Source of the DNA: Polyodon spathula
Taxonomy: Eukaryota; Chordata; Actinopteri; Acipenseriformes; Polyodontidae
Assembly (NCBI RefSeq): GCF_017654505.1
Contig: NC_054569.1
Span: 2,829,415 to 2,893,414 of the forward strand
Direction: 5' to 3'
Length of the DNA: 64,000 bases
Positions 26,351 through 39,000 of the stretch are shown one piece after another (the stretch's first letter is position 1; every line of letters starts with the position of its first letter). Below the pieces are notes generated by a model, which was not told the DNA's origin, did no database searches, and saw nothing but the letters and a program-made list of their open reading frames with translations. Position numbers and translations under genes: made by a program.

Positions 26351-28628
26351 GCCTTCTTTAGTGTACTGTTGCTTGAAGTGCAAGGTTGCTTGACGTGCAT
26401 GATGTCATGCAAGGATGGTGTGAATCCTATTTACATTTCTATTCACACTCCCACACAGTCAGAGGGTAAAGGGGATGTCGTAGTCTGTGTCATTGTGCTC
26501 CAGCAACCCCTATTGGTCAGGTGTGCGATGAGTCCGACCAGACACATCCCTGAGCAGGGTTCAGTAGCTTGGTAACATCCATTGTTTAGAACTGGCAGGC
26601 AACAGCTGGAACCTCTCCTGCAAATGGGTATGCCACAGAGGCAACCGTTACAGCCTAATGCACTGCATATGCGCTATTGTGCTTCAGTGATTAAACCTGA
26701 TTGCATTAGCAGCATGTTTAGCACCTTTTTATGTACTCTAATCAGAACTTTTGAATTTGCCAACATTCAAGGTTTCGTATTACCCTGCTCTCTTATTAGT
26801 TTACTGAATTGCTCTTTGGGGAATCTTTACTGCAACAGAGTGGCTTCTGACAATATGCTGGGGCTTTGCCAGGAACACAGCTTCACATACAACACGGCCA
26901 GCTAGGGCTCTGTGGCAAACAGGCTTCAATCCTGTTTATATTTTGAAACTGATGAGATTCAAGGTAGTTTGGAAAGCAGATCCAGCCTTGGAATTACACA
27001 TGTCAACAACTCTAGAGATTCAGTGGAAATGGGGGCCTGTGTTTGTGATTCACATCAGGCCATGTGTGGTAATCAAGGTCTGAGGTTTAGGGAACAAGGA
27101 GCTGGAGGATGGTATTGCTTTAACCTTCCCAGTCGCTAGCTTGACACTACCAGAGAAGTGATTATTCAAGCCACAGGCAGGTGCCAGGGGTGAGAAGGGG
27201 GCCAGAAGATGACAAGAACTGTCCCAAATATCTAAGACTCGTCTTGATGAAGACAGCATGTTTTTGAAGAGCAGGTCCTGCCTCAAGTCTAATGAAGCTA
27301 AACCTGGCAAACAGTCTGTACAACCACAGACTGACTTTGATACAGAGGATGGCCCAAGAGCACTTAAAGTCAACACAGAGCGCTTAAATTCCAAGGTAGC
27401 CGAGGTTACGCCAATCAAAACTGCATTAAATTCCCAAATGGTTATAACATAGCTGTCTAGAGGCTGGTAAGAAAACTGTCCAATTACATTAGCTCATCAT
27501 CGTAAAGGGGCAATTAATCAGTCCTGGGACACCATCAAGGTTAATATCTAATTAGAATTAGCAACAGCTCCAATAACTATTAGAAGATGCAGGGATCTGC
27601 ATATTGACTTTTTCTCGCATGATATCTCATTATGGAAAGGTGTGCAGTGTGACCTTTGTATAGGAAAGATCCATTTAAGAAAGAAATTGGAGTGCAAAAG
27701 TACATTTCTACATGAAGATTATTATTGTGTGTAGAAAAGTCTATATAAGGTCTGTCTATAAGGTCAGTCCTGTTATCGCTTAATATGGGACTGCTCCTGT
27801 GATATCAGCCCATGCCAGATATTATAGACTGCTCAGTATCTTTCAACCAATCAGAGTGCATGCTTTGCCTTCTGTACTCCATGAGACACCACGTAGAATC
27901 CCTATTCATGGCGTCTACCGTGCGTTTTTACCGGGATGAATCCTCCATATCAAAACGGTTCACGTCACCTGCTTTAAAAAATCATCCTGAGTCACCTCTT
28001 GGAAGTCCATTCAAAATAGTGACGTCACAATCAGCCGTGCACCTCAGCCACGTCTCCTCATCCATCTCTTCAATGAAATTTGCTATAAACGTTGGTAATG
28101 ATAATAAAACAAATATAGCTGGATTTTTACCTTGTGTGTTAATAATTAAGCAGTATATAATAGATGTGTAGGACTGTGAGTGTCTGTGTGTGAGTTATAT
28201 CAGCACAGTAAACAGACTTTGTCTTTTAGGATCAGTCTGTTCACTTTTACTTGTGCCGATATTCCATCACGCACAGACGTTCGCTGTCCTGTAACTGATA
28301 ATAACCATTAGATAACCAGCCAGTACTTTCCAAGTCATTAGACCTCGTCTGGTCTCCAGAAGGGAGGGGCATCCAGGAAGGAACGGAGGCCGTCATTAAG
28401 GCTACACTCCATTGATCTGCAGAGTTCTAACAATCACAGCCATTTGTTTGATCAGTCACCAGGGTCTTTTTTTAGAACAACAAGCACTAAATTCCTCTGA
28501 AATGACCTATCAGGTTCTCCAAGACTCGCCATCTGTCTTCCCTTAATTCTAGCCTGTTAGCAGAAGGACATTTTTTTTGAGATAAGCTCTAAAGGGTTTA
28601 GATTTGTTGAATTCAAAAGATAATCTTA

Positions 28629-28664
28629 TGTTAATGTAGATCTGTAGAATGATCTACATTAACA
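28629..28664. other. Perfect 14-bp hairpin
   Basis: TGTTAATGTAGATC (28629-28642) and GATCTACATTAACA (28651-28664) are exact inverted repeats separated by the 8-base loop TGTAGAAT. There is no T-run after it and no gene beside it. Confidence 0.85.
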
Positions 28665-30792
28665 CTCAAACCGGAGAAGAAGTACAGGAAAACAGTCTGA
28701 CTGGTTCGGTTTAATAGTTAAAGATCTAAAATTGACATTATCCCAGATCAAAGAACGGGACAATATAGGACCACACTATGGGTCATTATTTAAAGAATTA
28801 GCAGGATACTAGGCGCTGCTCAGTGTCTGCTCCTCAGGTAGTTCCTGGTTTAACAGACAGTATTTGTACACATATATGGGTCATTGGATTCATGACACAT
28901 AAGGATGGGTTGGTGTTCAGGGCATGCATTAAGCATGTTTTTTCTTCAGAATAGCCCAGATGAGGGTTATATGCTGCTGCACAGAAGTCAGCACACACAG
29001 AATTGAGCTCAGTGTGCGCTATTGCAGACTGGTATCATTAAATCCATCCCAGAAGCTGCTTTCCACTAACAGCAATGTCTAAGCCACCAGTAGGGGAAAG
29101 ATACACAAGGGATTAAAAGGCAAAAGGGATTAAGACTTTGTGGTGAGAAGCTTTTTTTAAATTGAAATGTGCATGTGAATACTGTACAATTCACATAGAG
29201 ATCGAGAAAAGGCTTTTCTAGCACAAGTACCAGTTATATTTTCTTCTTTGTTTTTTTTTTTTATTAATTTATTTATTTAGTAGTTTAAACATCTGTTAAA
29301 AAAATCATATGAAGATTTTGACTATTAACAAGAAAAAACATATTATTAAAATATTAGATTATTTATATTATCATATTTATCTCTTTGCCTGCACCCTCAC
29401 CCGCAGTCTCTGATTTCTGTGCTGAAAGCAATCCTGGGAAAGCATATTCTCCAACGGTATACTGGGTGATTATTAGCAAGCAACCGTGGCAATCTGTAGT
29501 ATCAAAGCAGGCATGGCAGCCTGATGATGCTGGGTGCACCATGGAAAGCAAATGCAAGGTGTTTCCACAGGTGGGGGTTGCAGGCACCTCCTGTTGCACA
29601 GCAGCATGCAAATGAATGCTGCCAGCCCTAACCTTGCAGTCCCGGGCGTCTATATCAAAAGCAGGTAACTACACCTGCACTGCCCCCAGCAAGTTCCCCC
29701 AAGCAGAATCAGTCTTGTTCCGTGTGCTTGGAGTGTTTGTTATCTGACTAGTAGAAAGCATCTAAAAATGTAACAGCACCTTAGACTAGGTAACACTAGT
29801 ACATTATACATACAGCGCCCCCTCTTAAGGTGGCCTATTATACTGTGGAACAGGTTATAAGGCGGTATGGCTCCCATTTGCCCCATAATGCCATTAATCT
29901 GACACTAGTATTCACGTTATAAGGCGGAACACAAACAGCAAGGTTTCTTAACTATGGTTCCCGAGTACAGTGTTATAAAGGGGTAGACCTGTGATTTGCA
30001 CTTTATTCTTTAGCCTTTGGACTCACCTTTCAAGGTACCCCTGCCCATGAATTAGCTTGCAGATAAGTGGAGAGGCTGGCCGAGGGAAGCCATGGGCAGG
30101 GGGTGCAGGATAATTATCCTCCCCACTAGACGAAGCCAAAAAGGAGATGGAGGCTGGGGAGGAGGAGGCAGATGCACTGGAAGCGCCTAAAATATGCTTG
30201 ATGTTTACTAGTGATTTGATCTGAGGTTAAATGCGAGCTCCCTGCATGATCCACCACTTTGCTTAATTTCTGACAAAGTAATTGTTGAACAAATATGTAC
30301 CATAGATACCATACTGTCTCTCCCTCCAAACGATTGAGAGAACAGCCGCAGAAAGATCGCTCCCAATAAATGAAGAGGGGATCGTGTCTGCGGAATGCGT
30401 TTTACAGCTCATAATGCTGTGGGTTTTATGAGGGTGTTAATGGAGTGAGGATTGATAGTGGTGTGAGTGGGAGGGGGGGGGGGGGGGGGCAGCTGATTCA
30501 GTTTTCCATCGGTGTGCTTGCGCAGGCAATCAATACTAATCCTCCATACCCTCTTGCAGCGTCTCTAGGGATCACCTGACCCCCACTGATCGTCTCTCCG
30601 CGCTCACAAGTGCCGCTCAGATATGTTCACTGCACGCCTGCTTTTGATTTTCAGCTGTGTTCAGGTTGCAGTATTTGAATGGATGGCTTTGGTCTTACTT
30701 TGGTTCTAGTTATTTTTGTAATAATTTTGTACAGCATTGTGTAAATATATAGATACAAGTTAACAGAACAAACTATCCATTCACTTACAGTA

Positions 30793-31292
30793 NNNNNNNN
30801 NNNNNNNNNNNNNNNNNNNNNNNNNNNNNNNNNNNNNNNNNNNNNNNNNNNNNNNNNNNNNNNNNNNNNNNNNNNNNNNNNNNNNNNNNNNNNNNNNNNN
30901 NNNNNNNNNNNNNNNNNNNNNNNNNNNNNNNNNNNNNNNNNNNNNNNNNNNNNNNNNNNNNNNNNNNNNNNNNNNNNNNNNNNNNNNNNNNNNNNNNNNN
31001 NNNNNNNNNNNNNNNNNNNNNNNNNNNNNNNNNNNNNNNNNNNNNNNNNNNNNNNNNNNNNNNNNNNNNNNNNNNNNNNNNNNNNNNNNNNNNNNNNNNN
31101 NNNNNNNNNNNNNNNNNNNNNNNNNNNNNNNNNNNNNNNNNNNNNNNNNNNNNNNNNNNNNNNNNNNNNNNNNNNNNNNNNNNNNNNNNNNNNNNNNNNN
31201 NNNNNNNNNNNNNNNNNNNNNNNNNNNNNNNNNNNNNNNNNNNNNNNNNNNNNNNNNNNNNNNNNNNNNNNNNNNNNNNNNNNNNNNNNNNN
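30793..31292. other. Assembly gap, 500 N
   Basis: Exactly 500 unknown bases, a placeholder size. The true length is unknown. Confidence 0.99.
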
Positions 31293-33046
31293 TATATTGC
31301 TGTATAGCAGGTGGCATAAGAAAGACCGAGGATCTTGTGAATGGATATACTTCAGCTTCCAGGAAAGCTCTTAATCGCTTAGCCACAGATACACAGGGGC
31401 AGGGACCTTTTAGCTGTCTTACAGATACAGACCTCACGCCGAGCAATCATCACCTTTGTCAGCCTTAACATTAGTCAAGGGAGCTCCACTGTGTGACTTT
31501 AATGGCTCTTAAATCAACACGAGGACAGCTGGTAGAATCCGAGAGGGAATGCAATAGTGCTTTTACAATGAGAAAGGAGGGCAGGGCATGACTGAGGACA
31601 GGAGAGCGATCGGTCGTCTGGCTGATGGAGCCTGCATGCACTCCGGGAATGTTTCACTGCAAACCAGTAGTGCTGTGTTACTGTATGATCTCCGGATCCT
31701 AACAATTAAACAATAGTGAGGTGAGCATAGTAACTGTAAACCAGACTACCTCGGGTGCAAAGTGTTTTACCAGAACAACCTTGTACATGACGCATATATT
31801 TCACTGATAGGAGTCACTGGGAGTTGAGGATCGTTAATGATGTGTGTGTGTGTATAAATATATAGAAGAAGGTTGAGGATGACACAGGCTAGCCGAAAAG
31901 AAAAATAACGAAAAAAAAACCCCACCCTGGCAAGTTATTTTTAAAATGTTTAATTTGTACTCGACCTCCACGTCTCAAATCAGCCCGCTCCTCATTGTCG
32001 CTATGCATTCTAATTATCTCAGCCTTACAGAAAGATAAAGAAAAAAAAAAAAAAAAAAAAAAAAAAACCCTTGCGCTAGGCAGACAGGCAGCAGGCAGGA
32101 TTTCCATCTCATTAGCTTCCTCCTCGTTATTTTCTGGAAAATTACGGATTAAAAATAAAACGTGCATCTCAATTTGTCGGGGCATCGAGACCCGTTTTCC
32201 ACTTCTCCCTCTCTCGCTCTCTTCCCTCCCCCTCTCCGATTCCTCCTTGAATGCCAGCAGTCTGTCTAGCTTTCTTTCCCTCTCTATCTATATATCTATC
32301 TATCAGATTATATCTACCTGTCTTCTTTCCACTCATCGTTTCCTCTCAGTTATTCCTCTCTCTGATTGCCTTAACCATTTCTCTCCCCCTCTTTCTCCCT
32401 CCTTTTCTCACTAATCGCCTTGGACGTGCCTGGTAGCCATGGAAACGCACAGCAAGAGAGAAAAAAAAAAACTAATAAACTACAAAGAGGCTGCTTGTCT
32501 GGCAATTCTAATGTGTCCTTTTTCTGAGCCCCCAACCCCACAAAAAATCACAGAAAAAGTGATGCATTTGATGTCCTGCAGGTTTTCCAGTTATCTAAAT
32601 CAAGAGTGTAGTCCTATAGTGAAAAAAATTCCACAGACTCCTATAGAAATATACTGGGGGAAAAAGACTCCAGCTCCCAGAATGCCCAGGCAGCTCATGT
32701 AGATTTGAGCAGAAGAGAGTGTGGATGTTGAAGGTTCTACCCATCTTGCTGACTAATCATCTCGTGCTCTGATTGAAGCCTTTCAGATTGCACAATCCTA
32801 CCCAATCGATACCTTCCCTGTATGGTTTATTTAACAGCATTTCAGGGCCTGAAAATAGGCATTTCAAGATATCTCATGATCAAACAGAATATGTAATGAA
32901 GCAGAAAAAAATAAATTGCGTTGTCACACATTTGTTTCACATAAACCACATATTTCACGGCAGTGGGTAAATTGAATGGAAATCTGTGACAGCGGTGCAA
33001 TAAATCCAGCCTTACTAATGAGCAGTGAAGGCCGTGAATGCCTGAC

Positions 33047-33232
33047 CTGCTGCAAGCTGAGGGTGGTGTGCGTCGGGGAGTAGGGTCCCGACAGGTCGCT
33101 CCTCAGCAGGTTGTCGCTGTGCATCTTGGTCTTGAGGCAGGTGATGTAGCGGTTACAGAAGTCCTTGCAGAGCTCATTCACCTTCTCCAGCTCCAGCAGG
33201 TGGATACGCAGCACCTGGATCGCCTTCACCAT
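33047..33232 (-). CDS. PKNOX2: PKNOX2 coding exon 4 (second PBX-interaction block)
   Basis: The 186 nt encode 62 residues (about 133-194) in phase 0 at both ends. The exon starts [20 protein letters not shown] and continues [20 protein letters not shown], the second conserved helix block of the MEIS/PKNOX N-terminal domain used for PBX heterodimerisation and nuclear retention. The following [13 protein letters not shown] is diagnostic of PKNOX2 (human NLLRNDLGGPYSP); PKNOX1 has a different sequence after KTKM. The tail TLSLQQ is more divergent. The acceptor is TAG (33235-33233), and the donor GTCAGG (from 33046) has a non-consensus C at +3, like exon 3. The next expected coding exon (serine/asparagine-rich, then the homeodomain exons) was not recognised anywhere in the remaining 33 kb. 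Confidence 0.97.
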
Positions 33233-33489
33233 CTAGCGAGAGGGACAGCCACATGCACAACTATCTTCTGTACTTGGCTTTACTCTTCAAAGATATCTGC
33301 ATTCAGGTTTTCTGTAATTGCTAAATTGTTCTTATCCATTTATCGTACTCGCTACCTGCTCTTAATGGAATTTACCCTTAGAAGCAAATATTTTTACTAT
33401 AAGTTTATTGCGCTTAGTCGAATTCGCTCTTAAATGTAATTATTTACTGTATTCTTTATTCTGCTCACATTTGTATCTGATCTTACTTT

Positions 33490-33634
33490 CTACTGATTTT
33501 AATGTACTTTATAACTTATCTGTGACATTTTGTAATGTGATATTGTGGAATGTGACATTTTGTAATGTGACACTTTGTGATATTTTGTGACAACCGTAAT
33601 TTCGCCCTGGATAAGGGTGTCTGCTAAGAAATAA

Positions 33635-33705
<71 letters not shown>

Positions 33706-33706
33706 G
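33490..33706 (+). mobile_element. SINE 3' region and (TAA)n tail
   Basis: The block CGCCCTGGATAAGGGTGTCT followed by GCTAAG (33603-33628) is the conserved 3' tail found in many fish SINEs, and is followed by (TAA)n at 33632-33706. Upstream are repeated TGTGACATTTTGTAATGTGA-like motifs. It sits in the PKNOX2 intron in the orientation opposite to the gene. A second tail copy is at 51583-51616. Confidence 0.7.
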
Positions 33707-33984
33707 AACCACACAAGTGAAATTGGATAGCACCTGGGCAGTATCTAACTGTTTCTTTATGGACCCTAGTGTAACCTCACCTATTACTCTCTGGGTGAAA
33801 GAAGTGCCGTCTACTTTCTGTTCTTGATTTGCTAATACTCAGATTCAGCTGTCAGCAGTACACCATTGCCATGCATGTTACATTGCCATTCAGCCCTAAC
33901 ACATCTTTTTCATATCAAAACGAAGAGATTCAGTTATTTTAGCCTGGTTAAGTCCAGCAAAATCAGTTAACTTGGGGCTTGAGT

Positions 33985-34050
33985 GGGATTTGAGCCCAGG
34001 CATTCAAAACGGAGAAGCTAATTTTTTAAGCCAGCTTGCTCGTCGACCTC
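33985..34050 (-). mobile_element. Possible tRNA-like SINE head
   Basis: On the minus strand GGGCTCAAATCCC resembles a pol III B box, preceded by an A-box-like TTAGCTTCTC region. It is degraded and too short for a tRNA gene. The call rests on the B box alone. Confidence 0.3.
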
Positions 34051-34269
34051 TCTCTCTCTCTCGGAAAGTCAGCACTCAAGGGCACAGGAATGGGCGGAAC
34101 TGAACTTCTGCACCAAGGATGGGATAAATCTGCCATTAGCTCAGCTCATTTACTCAGGGCCCTATGCCAGCTCTCTTGGCGGCAGGGTGTGCAGTATAAC
34201 TGTCCCGCTGAAGAGTTACGACACACGAGGCCCACTCGTGACCAATGCCTCGTAAAACACACAGATGCA

Positions 34270-34530
34270 GGATTAATTGACTACGTGCCACTTGCCGGCC
34301 GAGCGAGCCCATAACGATGAGCACCGACCTTTTTTTCCCCCCTAATTTCTAATTACAGCTGACTGCCAGGCAGGCAAGCGGAGGGAGAGGAGAGCGAGAG
34401 AGAAAGAGAGAGACAGAGAGCTCCTTAATGACAACTAATACCTCTGGCCTTTCAGTCCCCTTTATGCCAGAGTGCGCCGCTGATGATATTAGCTGGGATT
34501 AGTGCAGCCTAGGATAAATAAAGCTGCTCC
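34270..34530. promoter_or_regulatory. Candidate conserved non-coding element in the intron between coding exons 3 and 4
   Basis: The block has AATTGACTA, TAATTTCTAATTACAGCTGA, CTTAATGACAACTAATACC and GATTAGTGCAGCC, mixing homeodomain-type and E-box-like motifs, with a GA-rich interruption. The call is by composition only. Confidence 0.25.
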
Positions 34531-34862
34531 TCATCAACTCAGCCCAGCAATGCAGCTTCGCACTGTCCGGAGGGGAGACGCATGAAGGGTGTCCATCCCC
34601 CGTCCGTCCCCCAGCAGGGGGTGCTGTGAGAATGAGCTTGTGGAGGCATAGGACAACCACATGGCATTATTTTGAGGGCCACTTTATTCATAATCAATGA
34701 ATAAAGAATAAACAATAAAGAGACAATCTCATCTTGTGGATGAGTGCGGACATCCAAAATGCTACAATTTATTGATTACTGTCAAGTGGACGCACCTAAT
34801 TTGTAGAACTCGTGAAGAGATTTAAATTAAAAACGCAAGGGTATCTTTGGAAATCACTTAAA

Positions 34863-35030
34863 CTCAGGGGTGGCCAAAGCTGTTCCTTCCATTCCTGGTC
34901 TTTGCTCCAACCGTGTTCTAAATTGTTTCACTGAAACAATTAAACCTCCAGCCAGACCCTGAAGTCGCTCATCTAATTTTACCTGTGAAACCTGGAGTGG
35001 AATGGCCCTCCAGGACCGTGAGTTAAACCA
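34863..35030. mobile_element. Small inverted-repeat element beside the exon 3 donor
   Basis: The sequence opens CTCAGGGGTGGCCAAAGCTG and closes GGCCCTCCAGGACCGTGAGT, resembling fish repeats whose ends carry a CTGGAGGGCC motif. The core TCCTGGTCTTTGCTCCAACC is shared, with two changes, with 47352-47470. It ends about 26 bp from the splice donor of PKNOX2 coding exon 3. The class of transposon is uncertain. Confidence 0.5.
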
Positions 35031-35056
35031 AGCACAGTAAGCATCTCTTTACTGAC

Positions 35057-35228
35057 CAGGTTATCGAGCTCGGGGTCCTCGCTGAAGAAGGGCTTGTGGT
35101 CTTGCTCCTGCTGGTGGACGAAGTTCTCGATGTCCACGTCGAAGCTGGCCGAGGTGATGCACTCCGAGCCCTGCGTGGCCTGTTCACACTTCTCAAAGAG
35201 CAGAGCCAGCAGCGGGAACAGGGGGTGC
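35057..35228 (-). CDS. PKNOX2: PKNOX2 coding exon 3 (first PBX-interaction block of the MEIS/PKNOX N-terminal domain)
   Basis: The 172 nt complete the split Arg codon and encode residues 76-132. The exon begins HPLFPLLALLFEKCEQAT, the hallmark first helix block shared by MEIS and PREP proteins that binds the PBC-A region of PBX. It continues with GSECITSASFDVDIENFVHQ and ends KPFFSEDPELDNL. The reading ENFVHQQEQDHKPFF fits PKNOX2; PKNOX1 has a different, Arg/Lys-containing stretch here. The acceptor is a run of CT dinucleotides ending CAG (35231-35229). The donor is GTCAGT at 35056, which has C at +3 and is therefore weaker than consensus, but the junction is exactly where the family has it. 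A repeat-like element ends about 25 bp inside the following intron. Confidence 0.96.
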
Positions 35229-35973
35229 CTGAGAGAGAGAGACAGAGAGAAAAGGCAAGGTCAGTGGAGAGGCTACGGTGAGCTCCACGGCCACGTTGCA
35301 CCAATATCTGCAAACCACTCAACAGGGCTTAATATAAAAAAAACTAGAAGAAACAAAATACAAGTGCAAAAAAAGACAGGTGCAATTCTTATACCTTGAT
35401 AATTCCCTATCTGTCTTATACAAACAAAAGAGTGAAATACTGAATTAGTAAAGTCCCTATACAGTAAAAGTATAGTACATGTACAATTTATTGCCAGAAT
35501 GTTAACAGCGAGGGAAACATTTAAAACCAATGTTAAACATACTGTATGGAATTGATTTTTGCAGTTAGATAATACAGACATATCTTTCCATAGTAGTGTA
35601 TATTTGCAAGCAGCTTATCATGCATTTCTCCTCATACACTGTGCATTTAATACTCCTTACCATGGTTAAGCATGCTGCTGTGCTATTCCCAGTGTCTGCC
35701 CATGTTTAACATGTGTTTAACGTGTTTTACTAACTTCACCATGCTATTACCGCAGTTTGGCTGACTACACCTTCATACAGCGGTACCTAATCACAGTGGC
35801 TGTAAACTATAAACTCCCCCATAAAGAGATTCTATACAATTCATTAAGGTGTGAGGTTGGTGTTCAAAGTCATTGCCACCCAATCAAAAAAAAAGAAAAG
35901 GGTTACAATCTGCAAAAACAAAAACTCTTACTGTGCAACTCTGGGTCTCAATTTTAAAGCTGTGTGCTCCCCT

Positions 35974-35975
<2 letters not shown>

Positions 35976-36008
<33 letters not shown>
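35976..36008. repeat. (CA)n microsatellite
   Basis: Pure CA repeat of about 16 units inside the PKNOX2 intron between coding exons 2 and 3. Confidence 0.95.
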
Positions 36009-36010
<2 letters not shown>

Positions 36011-39000
36011 CAGAGTGCTGGTAACCCATCGCTCTCATTTGCAGCCTTTAATAGGCGGGTATATTAGACTTTAATCTACCCGATCCCAATTTAATGCAGC
36101 TCTCTTTAGTGCCCGTGAGCGGAATAGCAAATCAGCCTGGCTCCGCAGCTATCCGCAATCCCACAGGGGCTATCCTGGGGCTGAGAAAGCCAAATTCCTC
36201 TCCGCCAGCTCGGAGATTAGGACATACAAGCCCTCGCTGTCTCACTCTCTTGTCCCCCCTGCCTTTCTCTCTTACAAATCGAAAGCTGGAGAACAGTTAA
36301 TCCCATAGAAAAGTTCATCATGGTAAGTTTGCTCTGAAATTGTGCAGCTTTACCCCAACAGATTGGCCATGCTTAACCAATCTGTGTGTGTTTATTACTT
36401 ACCCATAACAGCAAGCGATCAACCTGAGAAAGGCATACGCTCAAACACCTGGTTTACCGGTACTTACAAATCATGCAATTTCAGACATAAGAACAAAAGG
36501 GATTTTTAAATTATTATTAATAATATTTCGTGTGTGAATGCCGACTTAACATTTCAGCTATTTCAGTATTAAAAACAGCTGTTAAAAATGAGGGATTCAG
36601 TTATAATGTCAAGGTTAATAAGGGTTCATAGCGTTTAATCTGTTTTTTAGATTCATTCCAGTAAATCGTTTGCCTGTATCCTTCAACCACTCCATCTCTC
36701 TCTCTCCCTCTGTGTCTTAACAGATGCCTTGTGCCATTTTCATCAATTAGGAGTCATGGATGAAGGGTACGGTTCTGGGGGGAGGATACTAAATTACCAG
36801 GAACTAATAATGCTACCAATATTGCCAGGGGGAGGGAGTTCAGAACTGCTCGCTTACTCTCTCTCTGTCTCTCTCTGACCTTACTTTAAATCCATGCAAA
36901 TTTCCAGATATGAGAGGTCTCATGAGGGACAAGGGCGAAACTAATCTGTTAACCTTTGAAAACGTGTTGACCAAACCATTGAAAATGTAAAGCCTCTATT
37001 TATCTATTCACTTGAGAGCCGGAGAGATGAAAAAGCAGTACTGTAGTAAAGAGCTCTATATTGCGTAGTACTGGGTACTTAGTGCTCACTTAAGTGTGCT
37101 TTCTCAAGAAGGAAACCCTGAACTTAGCACACATACGCACACATTTTTTGAGTATGGCGTTTTCAGTTTTCAGGTACAATACAAATGATGTCTGGATTTT
37201 TTTTTTTTTTGCGGAATCCCTGCGTAGATCAGCATAAACCAGTCTGTGATGCTTACTGGAGATCCTGCAGCAGTGGAGTGTACATCTGCACTGCGGAGGA
37301 ATGAAACAGATTGCTGGTTAGAGCCGACAGGGGGGCAGTTAGGGACGGCAATAAAAAAACAAAAGGATTTGCAGGAGAGAAGGAGGAAGAGGGGGAATGG
37401 ATGAGCTCAGAGCAGGTGATCAAATCCTTCTTTTGTTCTTCTTTTTAATAAAATATTATGCTGAATTGAATGCCTTTGAAACATTGCAGGATTGAGGAAA
37501 CTGGGGCATGGATTCTCATTTGTATCTTACAGCCGCTTCACAAAGCGTGCTTCCTTCCCATCTGTGTTTGCCAGACTTTGATAGTGATGAAGTGGCAGGT
37601 TGGGTTCAAAGGCCATCGGTCTTTGCAGTGGTCAGTTCAAGCAGGTACAATGATCCACAAAAGGAATGTAGAAGCCAGGGTAAACAAACCTTGTTGGTAA
37701 CAGGCTGGGTAGTGGCAGAGATGCCCTTAGTGGATTACCTGCAGAATTGTGTGTTAAGAGATTCTGCCCATCATTAAATGCACCTGAGTCGCTTTCTATA
37801 ATAAACAGAAATATGCCTTGGCTTTAACTCTTGATATAGCCAGGATCTGCTTAGACTGGGGGTGAGTAAACCCTTTATTCCTTAAACGTGGGTAAACTCC
37901 ATATTCCCCAAATGAAGCCTGTGTGAGCTCTATTTACCTGCATTTACCCTCGACTACACTACTGGTAAAAGCAGGCAGTGATAGGCTGGAAAACATCAGT
38001 CAGCCAATCAGAAAGCAGAATTATTGGGGACTGGAATCTATAATTCAAGGATAACCAAAGCAGTTCATACGCTTCTGCCAGATTGCACATCTTATCTGTT
38101 GAGGTACTTTCAGCTCAAACGATACCCTTTTTTTGTTGATGCACAGCTTTGAACGTGATGCTACGGGACTACAGGCAGATTATTTTCTTTGATGGCAATA
38201 AAAGATACAGGCTCAGTGTTTTCTCTACAGAGATTTTTAAGATTATTATAATTATTTTATTTATTTATTTATTTTAACAGTTGAAAAAGTTTCATAATGA
38301 TCAAGTTTTTGTAATAATGTTTTTAAAAAATTACTTATCTTATCCTAGATAAAGAGTCATTTGCTGCCTTTTATAACCTAAATTTGGTTGAAAATTGATG
38401 CATTTTTTATATTAACAAAACCATAAAAACTGAAAAACTGAACGAGCTCTTCAGAAACAGTTATTTCTGGGTGTCTGGACATGTTGAAACGTGCATCTAC
38501 TCAACCTCTTAGTGTTGCTCAGTGGTGGCTGATATGAAGTTCTGGGTGCGAACTGACTTTGCATACCGCATGCATCCTGCTCTTCTGTCTGGTCCTCTTT
38601 GGAACGGAGATGCCAGCCTCCTCTCTCATTGACTTCAAGGTTAATTAATCACAAGAGCCATCATATTTGTTTATTGTACTTTCTACTTTTAACTTACGCA
38701 AATGATGTTCTCTTCCCATTCCGAAGCATCATTCTCAGCCCTGTGTGAAAATGGCTCTCAGATAGCCAGGGTGTTTTTGAACAAATTATTAAAATGGCTT
38801 CACAGCAGTTAATGTAAACAGACTTTATGGTGCATTACAGCTACCCGTGATCTATTACACATACACACACACACACACAGTGAAATCAGAAATCCCCTGT
38901 GGTGTCTGATATTAGTGTTGAAAGAACACTGGAAAGTTGTGACTAAATCATAAGTTTGTGCCCCGCCAAGTAACCTTCAAGGCCATGGGGGGTGTGGTGC

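Larger units (their letters stand above)
33233..35056 (-). other. PKNOX2: PKNOX2 intron between coding exons 3 and 4
   Basis: This 1.8 kb intron runs from donor GTCAGT at 35056 to acceptor TAG at 33233. It contains a SINE 3' tail with (TAA)n on the + strand, a possible tRNA-like SINE head on the minus strand near 33985-34050, a GA-rich tract near 34385-34420, an AT/TAAT-rich block (34270-34530) and an inverted-repeat element next to the donor. No coding frame is supported. Confidence 0.9.

Noticed and set aside
27270..27310. Minus-strand CAG followed by GACCTGCTC, which could begin the next PKNOX2 exon (family sequence DLLQNS)
   Set aside because: After the first three codons the translation departs completely from the family and no suitable donor phase is evident.
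30781..31446. Long frame across the first gap (and similar ones across 59807-60306)
   Set aside because: The frame is open only because it consists of unknown bases.
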